Shown here in pieces: positions 50,548 to 59,490 of a DNA stretch of 64,000 nt. The position numbers and the translations under genes were made by a program. The notes under the pieces were generated by a model that searched no databases, was not told the DNA's origin, and worked only from the letters and a program-made list of their open reading frames with translations. This stretch comes from Rhizobium redzepovicii. Lineage in GTDB: Bacteria > Pseudomonadota > Alphaproteobacteria > Rhizobiales > Rhizobiaceae. The DNA is taken from positions 124,001 through 188,000 of the forward strand of contig NZ_JAILYH010000015.1 of the NCBI RefSeq assembly GCF_019793435.1, in the 5' to 3' direction. The stretch's first letter is position 1. Every line of letters begins with the position of its first letter.

Positions 50548-50925
50548 TCACCTGCGATCAACGAGATGCGCACGCGAGGGTGCAGGTTCAAACCGATCGG
50601 CGAAATATTGCGTTTCGTTGGCCACCAGGCCTTCGCGGAATTCCATGATGCTCACCGCGTAAGATGGCACGTCGTCGTAGGTCAATATGAAGTCAGTGAC
50701 CCAGAGGTCACCGCCGCCGATCATTCGCCGCACCGTAAAACGCTTCCTGTTCGGCTGGACGAACCGGCTCTCCTGGATATTCTGCCGGCCGCGGATCAGC
50801 TCGCCCGATTGCGGGTAGTAAAGCACGGCGTCCTCGGCGTAGATTTCATGTTCGACGTCGAAATCGCGGGCGTCCGAAGCCTCCCAATGACGCTCCAGCG
50901 CCGTCCGCACTGTTCGATCATCCAT
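50548..50925 (-). CDS. NTF2-like (SnoaL) protein
   Basis: A 125-residue NTF2-like protein: leading helix VRTALERHWEASDARDFDVE, the next strand AEDAVLYYPQSGELIRGRQN, and final strands with DLWVTDFILTYDD. The ATG at 50925 with GGGAG 7 bases upstream is chosen, although the codon before it is a GTG. The fold serves as isomerase, dehydratase or binding protein; no specific role is visible. It sits before the antiporter on the same strand with a 120-base gap. Confidence 0.85.
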   Translation of the reverse strand: MDDRTVRTALERHWEASDARDFDVEHEIYAEDAVLYYPQSGELIRGRQNIQESRFVQPNRKRFTVRRMIGGGDLWVTDFILTYDDVPSYAVSIMEFREGLVANETQYFADRFEPAPSRAHLVDRR

Positions 50926-51049
50926 CACAGTCTCCCATCTTCGCTTTAATGATCGGGAATTCGACGGCGATTATGCCTCAATGACCCGGCCGGCGCATGT
51001 AATGATGCTGATATTGGACCGCCGCGCCTTTAGGTTACGCCGTCTAATT

Positions 51050-51298
51050 TCATCGCGGGAAGTTGCGCCCAGTATGGCCATGGCGACGATACATGACGCG
51101 ACTTCGACTTGTCTCAGCCTCAAACCTGTTTGCGGGTTGCACGAACGAGACCTGAGAGACCTGGCCCGGGAGGGCGTCCGCAGGGATAGAGTTGGTGAGC
51201 GCATCTCTGTCCCTTACAGGGGCGAGAGCTGAGCCGCCATATGTCACCGTCGAGCCCGGCGCTCCCTGGATGCCGAAGATTTCGCTGCCGTCGATCAT
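51050..51298 (-). CDS. Possible small protein, weak support
   Basis: An 82-residue frame (MIDGSEIFGIQGAPGSTVTY, then GGSALAPVRDRDALTNSIPA) with GC-rich third positions in its first two thirds, as in real genes of this genome, but no clear ribosome binding site. The C-terminal part (SRSRVMYRRHGHTGRNFPR) loses that character. It could be a remnant. The rest of the gap from 50926 to 51363 shows nothing else. Confidence 0.25.
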   Translation of the reverse strand: MIDGSEIFGIQGAPGSTVTYGGSALAPVRDRDALTNSIPADALPGQVSQVSFVQPANRFEAETSRSRVMYRRHGHTGRNFPR

Positions 51299-51363
51299 TG
51301 CCAAGATTTAATTGGAGTTTCCGGCCCGCTCCCTTACATGCGTCTTGAGGCAGAGGAAGACAG

Positions 51364-52140
51364 ATGAAGAGGCGGACCCTGGTGCTTGGAGGTGCGACTA
51401 CTGTCGCTTCGACCGTGGCCGCGGCGGCGATCTGGCCACGGCGGCATATCACTGTTGCCGCCAGGGCATTCGACTGGAAGGGAACAGACTTCCTGAGCGG
51501 CGGCACAAAATCGGTCGCACTGGAAAAGCTGCCTGCGCCGCTCTTCCGCAGCCGTCCGAATTGCATCGTGACATCAGCCCAGACCCTTGGCCCCTGCCAT
51601 GTCAACAATATTCCGGCCCGTCAGGACGTCTCGGAAGGAAAGGCAGGACTGCCGTTGCGGCTGGCCCTTCGCATCGTCCATGCAGCCGATTGCCGGCCGA
51701 TCGAAAATGCCGATATCGAAATCTGGCATACCGATCGTCGTGGCATCTATTCCGGCCGCGAGGCCGCCGACATGTGTACGCTCGGCGACGCCGAGGCAAT
51801 CAGCGGCCTCGCTTTTCGCGGACGCCAGCTGACGGATGCAGAGGGGCAGGCAAGCTTCCTGACGACCTATCCAGGATGGTACAAGGGCCGCACGCCGCAT
51901 GTTCACTGCCGCATCCTCGTCGAGGGCAAGGAGCTTCTCGTCAGCCAGATCTATTTCGACGATACGCTGAGCGACATCATCTATGGCGAGCATCCGGACT
52001 ATCTCGGACGCCCTGCCCGCGATACCCGCAATGAAGCTGACGGCATCATCCCGGAAGACGCCGCCGATCACATGTTCGACCTCGAGAAGCTCGACGGCGG
52101 CGTGCTTTCCGCCACCATCGCGATCGGCCTCTCTTCGTAA
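51364..52140 (+). CDS. Exported intradiol ring-cleavage dioxygenase-like protein
   Basis: A 258-residue protein. A twin-arginine-like start (MKRRTLVLGG) is followed by an Ala/Val hydrophobic segment up to about residue 24. The dioxygenase domain carries the iron ligands expected for catechol/protocatechuate dioxygenases: Tyr129 (RRGIYSG), Tyr169 (TTYPGWYKGRTPHVH), His179 and His181. Export would put it in the periplasm or cell surface, which is unusual for a ring-cleavage enzyme, and the GWYKGRTPHVH core is well conserved. No neighbour gene suggests a substrate; lignin-like or catecholate aromatics are possible. Confidence 0.88.
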   Translation: MKRRTLVLGGATTVASTVAAAAIWPRRHITVAARAFDWKGTDFLSGGTKSVALEKLPAPLFRSRPNCIVTSAQTLGPCHVNNIPARQDVSEGKAGLPLRLALRIVHAADCRPIENADIEIWHTDRRGIYSGREAADMCTLGDAEAISGLAFRGRQLTDAEGQASFLTTYPGWYKGRTPHVHCRILVEGKELLVSQIYFDDTLSDIIYGEHPDYLGRPARDTRNEADGIIPEDAADHMFDLEKLDGGVLSATIAIGLSS

Positions 52141-52302
52141 GCGGATAGCAGAGAAAGCCGCCGATCGCCAACGGCTGGCCTTGCCGGACTTCCTCCACCA
52201 TCGGGGTTTTAAAGGACGATCTTGCATCCGGCATGAAACCAGATGCTGCATTCCCGCGTACTAACTCTCGACAGCGGAATATAGGCAGCGAGGGTTGACG
52301 GC

Positions 52303-52584
52303 ATGGTCAGGAAAGAAGGCGTAGCGCACATCCCCCGGCAAATCGCCGAACAGGGACTGGCCAGGCTGATGATGAGGCTGCCCGCGACGCGGGCAACAAT
52401 CAGGGCCGCCGCGGCGAGCCAACCGCATCTTTACGAACTCTGCGGAGCCTATGGCGAGGCCTGCGCCGTTCTTGATCGCATGCGCAAGGATATGTCGGCC
52501 GACCCGGCGATCGTCACCGAATACGAGATCATCTGCGCGGAAATCGAAATCGACGTCACCAGAATCCTGCTCGGCGGCCGATGA
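52303..52584 (+). CDS. Small conserved hypothetical protein
   Basis: A 93-residue mostly helical protein (QIAEQGLARLMMRLPATRAT, then LYELCGAYGEACAVLDRMRK and EIICAEIEIDVTRILLGGR). No ribosome binding site of strength is seen, but the length and coding character are good. No named family is recognised. It is convergent with the first beta-helix gene, 18 bases away. Confidence 0.6.
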   Translation: MVRKEGVAHIPRQIAEQGLARLMMRLPATRATIRAAAASQPHLYELCGAYGEACAVLDRMRKDMSADPAIVTEYEIICAEIEIDVTRILLGGR

Positions 52585-52602
52585 GTTTGCCGGCATCCCT
52601 TG

Positions 52603-54093
52603 TCAGGTCAGCACGCCGTCCACATCGATGGAGATGCTCAGCGTATCCGTATCGTAATGATGCGCTGCCCCATCCGAAATCTTATAATAGAACGTCTCGC
52701 TCACATCTCCGGTAAGCCCGGCAAGCTTCGCCGCGTCGAGCGTGTAGCTGTAGTCGCCATGATCGTCGACATGGATGCTGCCGTATTGGCCGGTCAGCGT
52801 CAGACCGTTCTTGCCGACGACTTCGCCGTCGAAGCGGCGAAGCAGCAGGATCCCATTGGCCGAACTGTCGTTTTCGAGGAGATTGCCATGATGGGCAACA
52901 TCCGTGTCGGCTGAGATCTTCAAACTGTCATGGGCTGCGACGATTATCGGAACCGTGTCCGCATGCGCTGTATCGCCGGCAGCGTGGCTATCAAGGCTCA
53001 CAAACAGGGCGTCGGCCTCGTCGAGCGTCGTGTTGTTGCTGACGGGAAAGGTGTTCGCGGCGATGATGGCCGGCGATATGCTGTAGGGCGTGACATCGCT
53101 GGCGATGACATTGTCGTGGAACGCTCCGGATGCAGGCCTGTCGACCTTCAGCGCCGCCTGCGACAGGTCGTCGAAAATGTTGCTGTGGACATCGATATCT
53201 TCGCGAACGTAACTGGTGGTGCCGGCGGAACTGACCACCACGCCCCATACGCCGTCATGGATGTAATTGCCTGAGATATCATAGTCTCTGGTGTCGCCCT
53301 GGTCGCCGAGGCCGACGGCGTAGGACCAGCTGTAGCCGCCATACCCCGATATGTCGTTGTCGTGGATGGCGATATTCGTGCCCGCCTGAGCGGCCACCCC
53401 GAAGCCGCCGCCAACCAGCGTGTTGTCCTCGATCACGGCATTGACAGGCCGGACGAGCGCCAGCACGCCCTTCGGGCTAATGGCGCCCGTCTGGTCGAGA
53501 TAGTTGCCGCTGATCAGGATGTTGCTGCTGTCGTTCATCTGCACGGCATCTGCCGTGGTGCCGTGGGCATTGGTAACGGTGTTGTTGAGAAGATTGACGC
53601 CATTGATCTTCTCGATCCAGACGCCATCGCCGTTCACGTCGTTGATCGTGCTGTTTTCGATGGTGATATTCGAGCCTGTTCGGAAGGTGACGGAACCGGA
53701 CTTGCCCGCCAAGCCGGTGTGATCGACCTCGACATTGCGCACGGTCCAGTTCGAGACATAGCCGCCATAAATAGCTGCACCGCCGGTATCCGAGATCTTG
53801 ATGTTCTCGATGACGATGTTCGACGCATAAAGGCTGTGAATGCCGTCGCCGGGACTATGGATGACCGGCGCATCGCCGATCCCGTAGCTGCCGATGGTGA
53901 TCGGGGCGCTGGCGGTGCCGGAATATTTCAGGTCGAGTTGGTCGTTGTAAACGCTTCCCGCGGCGAGCAGCACGCTATCGCCGGGCTGCAGCTTCAAATT
54001 TTCCACCGCCCAGAAGGATGCAAAAGGCGCATCCTCGCTCGTGCCGCTGTTGTTGTTGGCGCCTGTCGCCGAGTTCACATAATAGACTGTCAT
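52603..54093 (-). CDS. Right-handed parallel beta-helix protein with cadherin/VCBS-like C-terminus (paralogue 1)
   Basis: A 496-residue protein without a signal peptide (starts MTVYYVNSATGANNN). Residues about 60-370 are a run of short beta-strand repeats of the pectate-lyase-like kind (ASNIVIENIKISDTGGAAIY, NWTVRNVEVDHTG, SNILISGNYLDQTG, NIAIHDNDISGYGG). Residues about 400-496 form a single Ig-like domain of the cadherin/VCBS kind (GNLLENDSS, YGSIHVDDHGDYSYTLD). No RTX GGxGxD repeats are seen. The design fits rhizobial surface proteins and glycanases exported by the PrsDE type I system. A tandem paralogue of identical length lies 331 bases upstream. Confidence 0.85.
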   Translation of the reverse strand: MTVYYVNSATGANNNSGTSEDAPFASFWAVENLKLQPGDSVLLAAGSVYNDQLDLKYSGTASAPITIGSYGIGDAPVIHSPGDGIHSLYASNIVIENIKISDTGGAAIYGGYVSNWTVRNVEVDHTGLAGKSGSVTFRTGSNITIENSTINDVNGDGVWIEKINGVNLLNNTVTNAHGTTADAVQMNDSSNILISGNYLDQTGAISPKGVLALVRPVNAVIEDNTLVGGGFGVAAQAGTNIAIHDNDISGYGGYSWSYAVGLGDQGDTRDYDISGNYIHDGVWGVVVSSAGTTSYVREDIDVHSNIFDDLSQAALKVDRPASGAFHDNVIASDVTPYSISPAIIAANTFPVSNNTTLDEADALFVSLDSHAAGDTAHADTVPIIVAAHDSLKISADTDVAHHGNLLENDSSANGILLLRRFDGEVVGKNGLTLTGQYGSIHVDDHGDYSYTLDAAKLAGLTGDVSETFYYKISDGAAHHYDTDTLSISIDVDGVLT

Positions 54094-54361
54094 ATCGCCA
54101 TATGCTCGCATTGTCGCGCAGCTGTGTGGGGATCAGCTGCGATGAGTGGATCGGATGCGGTCGGGGCGAAAGGCCATAGAACAATCTTCGATTGTCACGA
54201 CGGCGGTAGACAGGCTGTGGCCTGCAATGCTCCCGAGAAGCCTGGCGGTGGCTGCATCCTCGACAATACAACTTAAGAGAAAATAATCTATAAAATAACG
54301 ACCGAAAGGTGAATGAAATGGTAATGGACCGTTTGCAATTACCGTAAGGGAACAGCCGCCC

Positions 54362-54412
54362 TCGCCCTTCAATGCCCCTTACGGGACGCTTCAGGACGAG
54401 GGCGGAGAGAGG
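54362..54412. repeat. Palindromic rhizobial repeat between the beta-helix genes
   Basis: A unit of the same family as those at 37636, 39410 and 59640, reading CCCTCGCCCTTCAATGCCCC then TTACGGGACGCTTCAGGACG and AGGGC, with inverted arms around a central GCCCC-TTACGGG. It lies just upstream of where the second beta-helix gene ends. Confidence 0.55.
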
Positions 54413-54424
54413 CCGTCCCCTATC

Positions 54425-55915
54425 TTAGCTTAGCAAGCCATCCATATGGATGAAGACGGTCAGCGTATCCGCGTCGCTGTGATGGGAGGTTCCATCGTCG
54501 ATGCCGTACTTGAAAGACTCGCTCACATGTCCACTATGGTCGTCGGGCAGCTTCGTTTCATCGAGCGTGTAGGCATAGTTGCCTTCCCGGTCCACGTGGA
54601 TGGAACCGTAGTCTCCAGTCAGTGTCAGGCCGTGCTTGCCGACGGCTTCGTCGCCGAAGCGGCGAAGCACCAGCGTATCGTTGTCGGAGCTGTCGTTCTC
54701 CAGAAGATTGCCGCGATGGGCTTCGCCCGTATCGGTGAAGATCTTCAGATTGTCGTGAACGGCGACTACTGCCGGGTCGGAGACCGCCTCCGTCGTTGCG
54801 GCAACCTTGGCCTCGGTGCTTGCAAGCGCCGTCTCGACACTTGCGACCGTGTGGTTGTTACTGACGGAAAAGGTATGCGCGTCGACGATGGCGGGGGATA
54901 TGCTGGTGGCCTTGACGCCGGTCTCGATGGTGTTGTTGTAGAAGGAGCCGGATGCCGGCCTGTCGACCTTCAGCGCCGCCTGTGTGAGGTCGTCGAAGAC
55001 GTTGTCGTGGACCTTGATATTCGTCAGGCTATAGCTGGTGCCGGTGGCGCCGCTGACGGCCACGCCCCAGGCGCCATCGTGAATGTGGTTGCCAGAAATG
55101 TCGTAATCCCGTGCGCTGCCCTGATCGCCGAGGCCGACGGCGAAGGACCAGCTGTAACCGTGATATCCCGATATGTCGTTGCCGTGGATGGCGACATTCT
55201 TGCCCGCAGGCGCGCTGATACCGAAGCCGCCGCCGGTCAGGACATTGTCCGCGACCACGGCATCGGAGGCCCGCACCAGCGCGATTCCCCCCTTCGGACT
55301 GACGGCATGGGTCTGGTCGAGATGATTGCCCTTGATCAGAATATTGCTGCTGTCGTTGACCTGCATCGCATCGGCCGTAGAGCCGCTGGCACTGGTGACG
55401 GAATTGTTAAGAAGTTTGACGCCACTGACCTTTTCGATCCAGAAACCGTCGCCTTTGACATCAGATATCTTGCTGTCTTCGACCGTGACGTTCTTGCTGT
55501 TCCTGAAGGTGACGGCGCCTGCGTTTTCCGACATCCCGCTCTTGGCGATCTCGACATTGCGGACCGTCCAGTTGGTGACATCGCCGCCATAGATGGCCGC
55601 ACCGCCGGTGTTCGATATTTTGAGGTTTTCGATGACGATGTTCGAGGCATAAAGACTGTGAATGCCATCGCCGCCGCTGTGGATGACGGGTGCGGTCCCC
55701 GTCCCGTAACTGCCGAACTTGATCGGCGCACTCTCGGTGCCGGAATATTTGATATCGAACTGCTCGTTGAAGACACTGCCCTTGGCAAGAAGCACGCTGT
55801 CGCCCGGTTTCAAAGTCAAGGATTCCACTTTGGACAAAGTCGCAAAAGCCGAGTTCTGGCCCGTTCCGCCGTTGCGGTCGGAGCCAGTCGCTGAGTTCAC
55901 ATAGTAGATTGTCAT
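54425..55915 (-). CDS. Right-handed parallel beta-helix protein with cadherin/VCBS-like C-terminus (paralogue 2)
   Basis: A 496-residue paralogue of the neighbouring gene, alignable from end to end: MTIYYVNSATGSDRNGGTGQ at the start, GDGIHSLYASNIVIEN, LDQTHAVSPKGGIALVR, GYSWSFAVGLGDQG, and the same VDRPASG and NLLENDSS segments. The C-terminus ends TLTVFIHMDGLLS, a hydrophobic/acidic end like those used for type I export. Small differences sit mainly in the linker before the C-terminal domain (about 355-390, EAKVAATTEAVSDPA). Tandem duplication without a signal peptide suggests a secreted polysaccharide-binding or -cutting pair. Confidence 0.85.
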   Translation of the reverse strand: MTIYYVNSATGSDRNGGTGQNSAFATLSKVESLTLKPGDSVLLAKGSVFNEQFDIKYSGTESAPIKFGSYGTGTAPVIHSGGDGIHSLYASNIVIENLKISNTGGAAIYGGDVTNWTVRNVEIAKSGMSENAGAVTFRNSKNVTVEDSKISDVKGDGFWIEKVSGVKLLNNSVTSASGSTADAMQVNDSSNILIKGNHLDQTHAVSPKGGIALVRASDAVVADNVLTGGGFGISAPAGKNVAIHGNDISGYHGYSWSFAVGLGDQGSARDYDISGNHIHDGAWGVAVSGATGTSYSLTNIKVHDNVFDDLTQAALKVDRPASGSFYNNTIETGVKATSISPAIVDAHTFSVSNNHTVASVETALASTEAKVAATTEAVSDPAVVAVHDNLKIFTDTGEAHRGNLLENDSSDNDTLVLRRFGDEAVGKHGLTLTGDYGSIHVDREGNYAYTLDETKLPDDHSGHVSESFKYGIDDGTSHHSDADTLTVFIHMDGLLS

Positions 55916-56192
55916 ATCGCCAATGTTGCCCTGTTCGTCGGATCGCTACATCGCCACTCGAATCGACCGGAACCGGCCGTCCGAACGCGGCGGGAGCAAC
56001 CCGCCACGGCAAAAGGGCGAGAAGATGTTGTCAATGCGGCAGCGGGCCAGTTTGCGGACCTTACTCCACAGGCAATGGCGCGGATTTGCTAACACACTGG
56101 AAAGATGCAACTTATCCGAAAATTATCCGGCGGGGTAATTGCATGAATCGGCGGTATGTGGAGCGATGGAGCAATAAAAGATATGCCGTGTA

Positions 56193-56349
56193 GCCCCCTC
56201 ATCCCACCCTTCGGGCCACCTTCTCCCCGCTGGGGGAGCAAGCCGAAGGCTTCGTGTCTACACAGGATGCGTTCGAGAAGGGCAAAACGTTCCCACGATT
56301 CCACTTCTCCCCAGCGGGGAGAAGATGTCGGCAGGCAGATGAGGGGGCC
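56193..56349. repeat. Inverted pair of the palindromic repeat seen in uvrB
   Basis: Two copies of the element found in frame in uvrB, facing each other: 56193-56240 (minus orientation) and 56302-56349 (plus orientation, CTTCTCCCC-AGC-GGGGAGAAG arms), separated by 61 bases. The paired layout makes a large potential stem. It lies between the beta-helix gene start and the exporter permease stop. Confidence 0.75.
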
Positions 56350-56385
56350 AAACGGCACGGCAGCCAAGGTCTTCGAGGCACTACT

Positions 56386-57597
56386 TCACCCCCTCTCCCG
56401 CAACGCCGCCCTCAGCGGCAGCCTTGCCGCCGCCAGCGCCGGCAGGGCACCACCGATCACGCCGACCGCCAGCCCGAGCAAACCTGCCGTCAAAATCACA
56501 TCAGGCGTAACCACAAGGTCAAACGCCATCTTGGTATTGTTTGCGCCCATCGTGCTTGCCTGCCAACCGTCAAAGGCGAGCCGGGAGGTGAGGATGCCGA
56601 CACCGGCGCCAGCCACCGATAGCAGCACCGCCTCGAACCAGGTGGTGGCGAATGCCGGCAGGCGGGAAAAGCCGAGCAGACGCAAGGTGGCGATCTCAAC
56701 GCCGCGGTCCGAGACCGAGCTCATCATCGTGTTCAGCGCGCCCGCCGTCGCGCCGACCGCCATCAGCAGCGCGATCGGCCAGCCGAACAGGCGGATCAGG
56801 CTCTCGGTGCGTTCGGCCTGCGCGGCATAAAGATCGGCCTCGGGGATTGATGTGAGTGGCGTGCCCGATATATCGGACAGTCTCTCGCGCAGCACCGCCA
56901 GCGCACGCGCGGGATCGCCCCCGCCGGCAAGCCGCACGCGCAGGCTCTGCACCTGTCCCTGCCGGCCGAAGGCCGCTTGCACAGCATCCAGATCCGCCCA
57001 GATCTCGGATTCGAAGGCGCTGCCGCCGGAAGTGAAATGACCGGCGACGGTCCAATCGACAGCGCCGAACCGCACTCTCCGGCCGACGGCAAAGCCGGGG
57101 AAAGCGTCTGCGATGCGGGCGCCGACGACGATCTCGCGTCCGCCCGGCGCAAACAGCCGCCCCTGCGAAAGCCGGGCGCGGCCGCGCAGATCGAGCCCTG
57201 TGCGGTCCATGCCCCGCAGCGACAGCGTCTGCTCGGCGCCGTCGCTCCCCTTCACATCGATCGGCACGATGGTCTCGCGCGACAGCGCCAGCCCGCCGGC
57301 CCGGTCGCGCGCGATGCCGGTGTCCCCGCTGATGGCGGTCAGGCTGCGGATCGCATCTGCCGGCACGTCGGAACCGGTTTCCTGGTTGGTGCCGCCGCCG
57401 AGGATGACGGCGATGTCTGGCGAGCCGGCACCGGCAAGAGCCGCCTCGAAGCCGCGCGCCATCGCTAGAAACCCTGCCAGCACCGCCACCACGAGAGCGA
57501 CCGACAGCACCATCGACAGCGAAATCGCGAGCCGACGCGGCAGGCTGCCGAGATTGATTCTCATCATGAGAAAGGTCTGCTTGAGCGCTGATGACAT
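56386..57597 (-). CDS. ABC transporter permease, FtsX-type (second permease)
   Basis: A 403-residue membrane protein of the MacB/FtsX family. Helix one is near residues 22-48 (LAISLSMVLSVALVVAVLAG), a large extracellular domain follows (about 50-270), then three helices (LFGWPIALLMAVGATAGALN; LLSVAGAGVGILTSRLAF; ILTAGLLGLAVGVIGGALPA). The start lies 4 bases after the stop of the first permease, so both are translated together. Together they probably form the pump of the tripartite system. No substrate clue is seen. Confidence 0.9.
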   Translation of the reverse strand: MSSALKQTFLMMRINLGSLPRRLAISLSMVLSVALVVAVLAGFLAMARGFEAALAGAGSPDIAVILGGGTNQETGSDVPADAIRSLTAISGDTGIARDRAGGLALSRETIVPIDVKGSDGAEQTLSLRGMDRTGLDLRGRARLSQGRLFAPGGREIVVGARIADAFPGFAVGRRVRFGAVDWTVAGHFTSGGSAFESEIWADLDAVQAAFGRQGQVQSLRVRLAGGGDPARALAVLRERLSDISGTPLTSIPEADLYAAQAERTESLIRLFGWPIALLMAVGATAGALNTMMSSVSDRGVEIATLRLLGFSRLPAFATTWFEAVLLSVAGAGVGILTSRLAFDGWQASTMGANNTKMAFDLVVTPDVILTAGLLGLAVGVIGGALPALAAARLPLRAALRERG

Positions 57598-57601
57598 TGG
57601 A

Positions 57602-58741
57602 TTATCTCGTTTTGAAAGCGTTGACGATCGGCAGACGCATGGCGTTCACGGCCGGCAGCAGCCCGGTCAGTAGGCCGAGCCCGGCAATGATCGCGATGGA
57701 TTTCAGCAGTACCTCGCCGCTGAAGACGAGGCCGAATTCCGGCCCGATCGACAGTGTCGCGAGCTTGGCCAGGATGAGCCCGCCGGCCCCGCCGATGGCG
57801 AAGATGAACAGCGTCTCGCCGAGAATGAGCGCGACGATGCGACCCCGGGAAAAGCCGAGCACCTTCATCACGCCGATTTCGAAGCGGCGCTCCCTGACGG
57901 CAAAGAGCATGGTGTTGACCGATATCATCAGGATCGTCACGAAGGCCGCGCCGACGACGAGGCTGACGATCAGCCCGACATCGGCGAACTGCCGGAGAAA
58001 TCCTTCGAGGAACTGTTTTTCCGATTGCGTCTGGGTCTGCGCCGCAGAATTGGCAAAGAGCGCGTCGATGCGCGCCGCCAGCACGCCCGAAGCGATACCG
58101 TCGCGCGGGCGCACCACGAAGGCGTCGACGGTATCCCTGTCCCGCGCGCGGGCGGCATTGACCATGTCGTAGCGAGCGAGCATGAAATAGGTGTCGCTGC
58201 CGGCATCAGCCCCCTCGAAGATGCCCGCGATGGTGAAGCTCCAGTTCCGGCTGCCGTCGGCCTTCATGAGCTGACTGGTGAGGCCGATGCGCTGGCCGAC
58301 CGACCAGTTCTGCGCCTCAGCCAGCGCTCTGCCGACGAGCACCCGGTCGCCGCCTTCTTCCAGCGCCGAGATCAGCTCGGGCGTCAGCCGGAGTTCGGCA
58401 CCATTGGCCGCGGCAATCGCCTGCGGATCGACCGCGCTGACGGCGACGACATTCTTCTCGACCTCGACGAAGCCGCGCATCCGCGCCGTATAGGCGACGG
58501 CGGCGACACCACCTTCCGCCGCGATCCGGTTGAGATAAGCAATCGGCAGCGGCAGCCCCCGGCCCGATTTATTGAACACGCCGAGCAGATTGTCGCTGGC
58601 GCCGGCCGCCCCCTGGCTGCCGCTGACGAAACTCGCCGTCAGTCCGTAGATCAGGAAGGCGATGCCGACCGAAAACATCAGCAGAATGGCGCGCAGCCGC
58701 TTACGCCAGGCATTGCGCCGCATGAGCTGGAAAAAGGTCAT
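57602..58741 (-). CDS. ABC transporter permease, FtsX-type (first permease)
   Basis: A 379-residue MacB/FtsX-like permease: helix one (RAILLMFSVGIAFLIYGLTA) at about 18-38, a large extracellular part, then three helices near the end (GLIVSLVVGAAFVTILMISV, then VALILGETLFIFAIGGAGGLIL). The typical core ERRFEIGVMKVLGFSRGRI is present. It overlaps the ATPase stop by 4 bases, so it is read with it. Confidence 0.9.
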   Translation of the reverse strand: MTFFQLMRRNAWRKRLRAILLMFSVGIAFLIYGLTASFVSGSQGAAGASDNLLGVFNKSGRGLPLPIAYLNRIAAEGGVAAVAYTARMRGFVEVEKNVVAVSAVDPQAIAAANGAELRLTPELISALEEGGDRVLVGRALAEAQNWSVGQRIGLTSQLMKADGSRNWSFTIAGIFEGADAGSDTYFMLARYDMVNAARARDRDTVDAFVVRPRDGIASGVLAARIDALFANSAAQTQTQSEKQFLEGFLRQFADVGLIVSLVVGAAFVTILMISVNTMLFAVRERRFEIGVMKVLGFSRGRIVALILGETLFIFAIGGAGGLILAKLATLSIGPEFGLVFSGEVLLKSIAIIAGLGLLTGLLPAVNAMRLPIVNAFKTR

Positions 58742-59436
58742 CGGCCTTCCCCCTCGACGAATTCGCCTTTGTTGAGATGCAGCGTGCGCCTCGCAAAGGC
58801 GGCGGCCTCGGGATCGTGCGTGACCATGATGATGGTCTTCTGAAGCTCGCGATTGAGGAAGACCAGCATCTCCAGGATATCATTGGCCGATTTCCGGTCG
58901 AGATCGCCGGTCGGCTCGTCGCAGAGAATGAGATCAGGATCGGCGACGATGGCACGCGCAATGCCGACGCGCTGCTGCTGCCCGCCCGACATGCTCGACG
59001 GAAACTGCCGCTGGCGCCCGGCAAGCCCGACCAGATCCATCACCGTGTCGACACGCGCCCGACGCTCCTTGCGCGTCAGCGGCTTCAAGAGCAGCGGCAA
59101 CTCGATATTGTCAGCCGCATTCAGCATCGGCAGCAGATTGTAGAACTGGAAGACGATGCCCATGCTGTGCGCCCGCCAGGCGGCCCTCGCCCCTTCGCCC
59201 ATCTGCTCGAGATGGCTGCGCCCGATCCGGATCTCGCCGGCGTCAGCGCTGTCGATGCCGCCCAGCATATTCAGCAGCGTCGATTTTCCGGAACCCGACG
59301 GCCCCATGACCGCAACGAAATCGCCGCGCGGAATGGAGAGGTCAAGCCCCGAAAAGATCGGTATCGTCTCCGCCCCGATCCGGAACGCCTTCCTGACGCC
59401 GGCAAGCGCGATATAGGGGTCTTGAGTGTCGGTCAT
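58738..59436 (-). CDS. ABC transporter ATPase, LolD/MacB-like
   Basis: A 232-residue ATPase with Walker A GPSGSGKST, signature MSGGQQQRVGIARA, Walker B LILCDEPTGDLD and H-loop in VTHDPEAA. The CDEPTGDLD form of Walker B is characteristic of the LolD/MacB/FtsE group that works with FtsX-type permeases. It heads a cluster with two permeases downstream and a membrane fusion protein upstream, together a mechanotransmission-type exporter. Confidence 0.93.
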   Translation of the reverse strand: MTDTQDPYIALAGVRKAFRIGAETIPIFSGLDLSIPRGDFVAVMGPSGSGKSTLLNMLGGIDSADAGEIRIGRSHLEQMGEGARAAWRAHSMGIVFQFYNLLPMLNAADNIELPLLLKPLTRKERRARVDTVMDLVGLAGRQRQFPSSMSGGQQQRVGIARAIVADPDLILCDEPTGDLDRKSANDILEMLVFLNRELQKTIIMVTHDPEAAAFARRTLHLNKGEFVEGEGR

Positions 59437-59490
59437 TGCTCTGCTCCTTGGTGGTTTGTTGATCTGTGGCCGGTAACCGGTGGCCGCCCT

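Noticed and set aside
54446..55894. A 482-codon plus-strand frame over the second beta-helix gene, with a partner over the first
   Set aside because: Both follow the symmetry of the beta-helix repeats and are explained by the tandem duplication of the real genes on the other strand.
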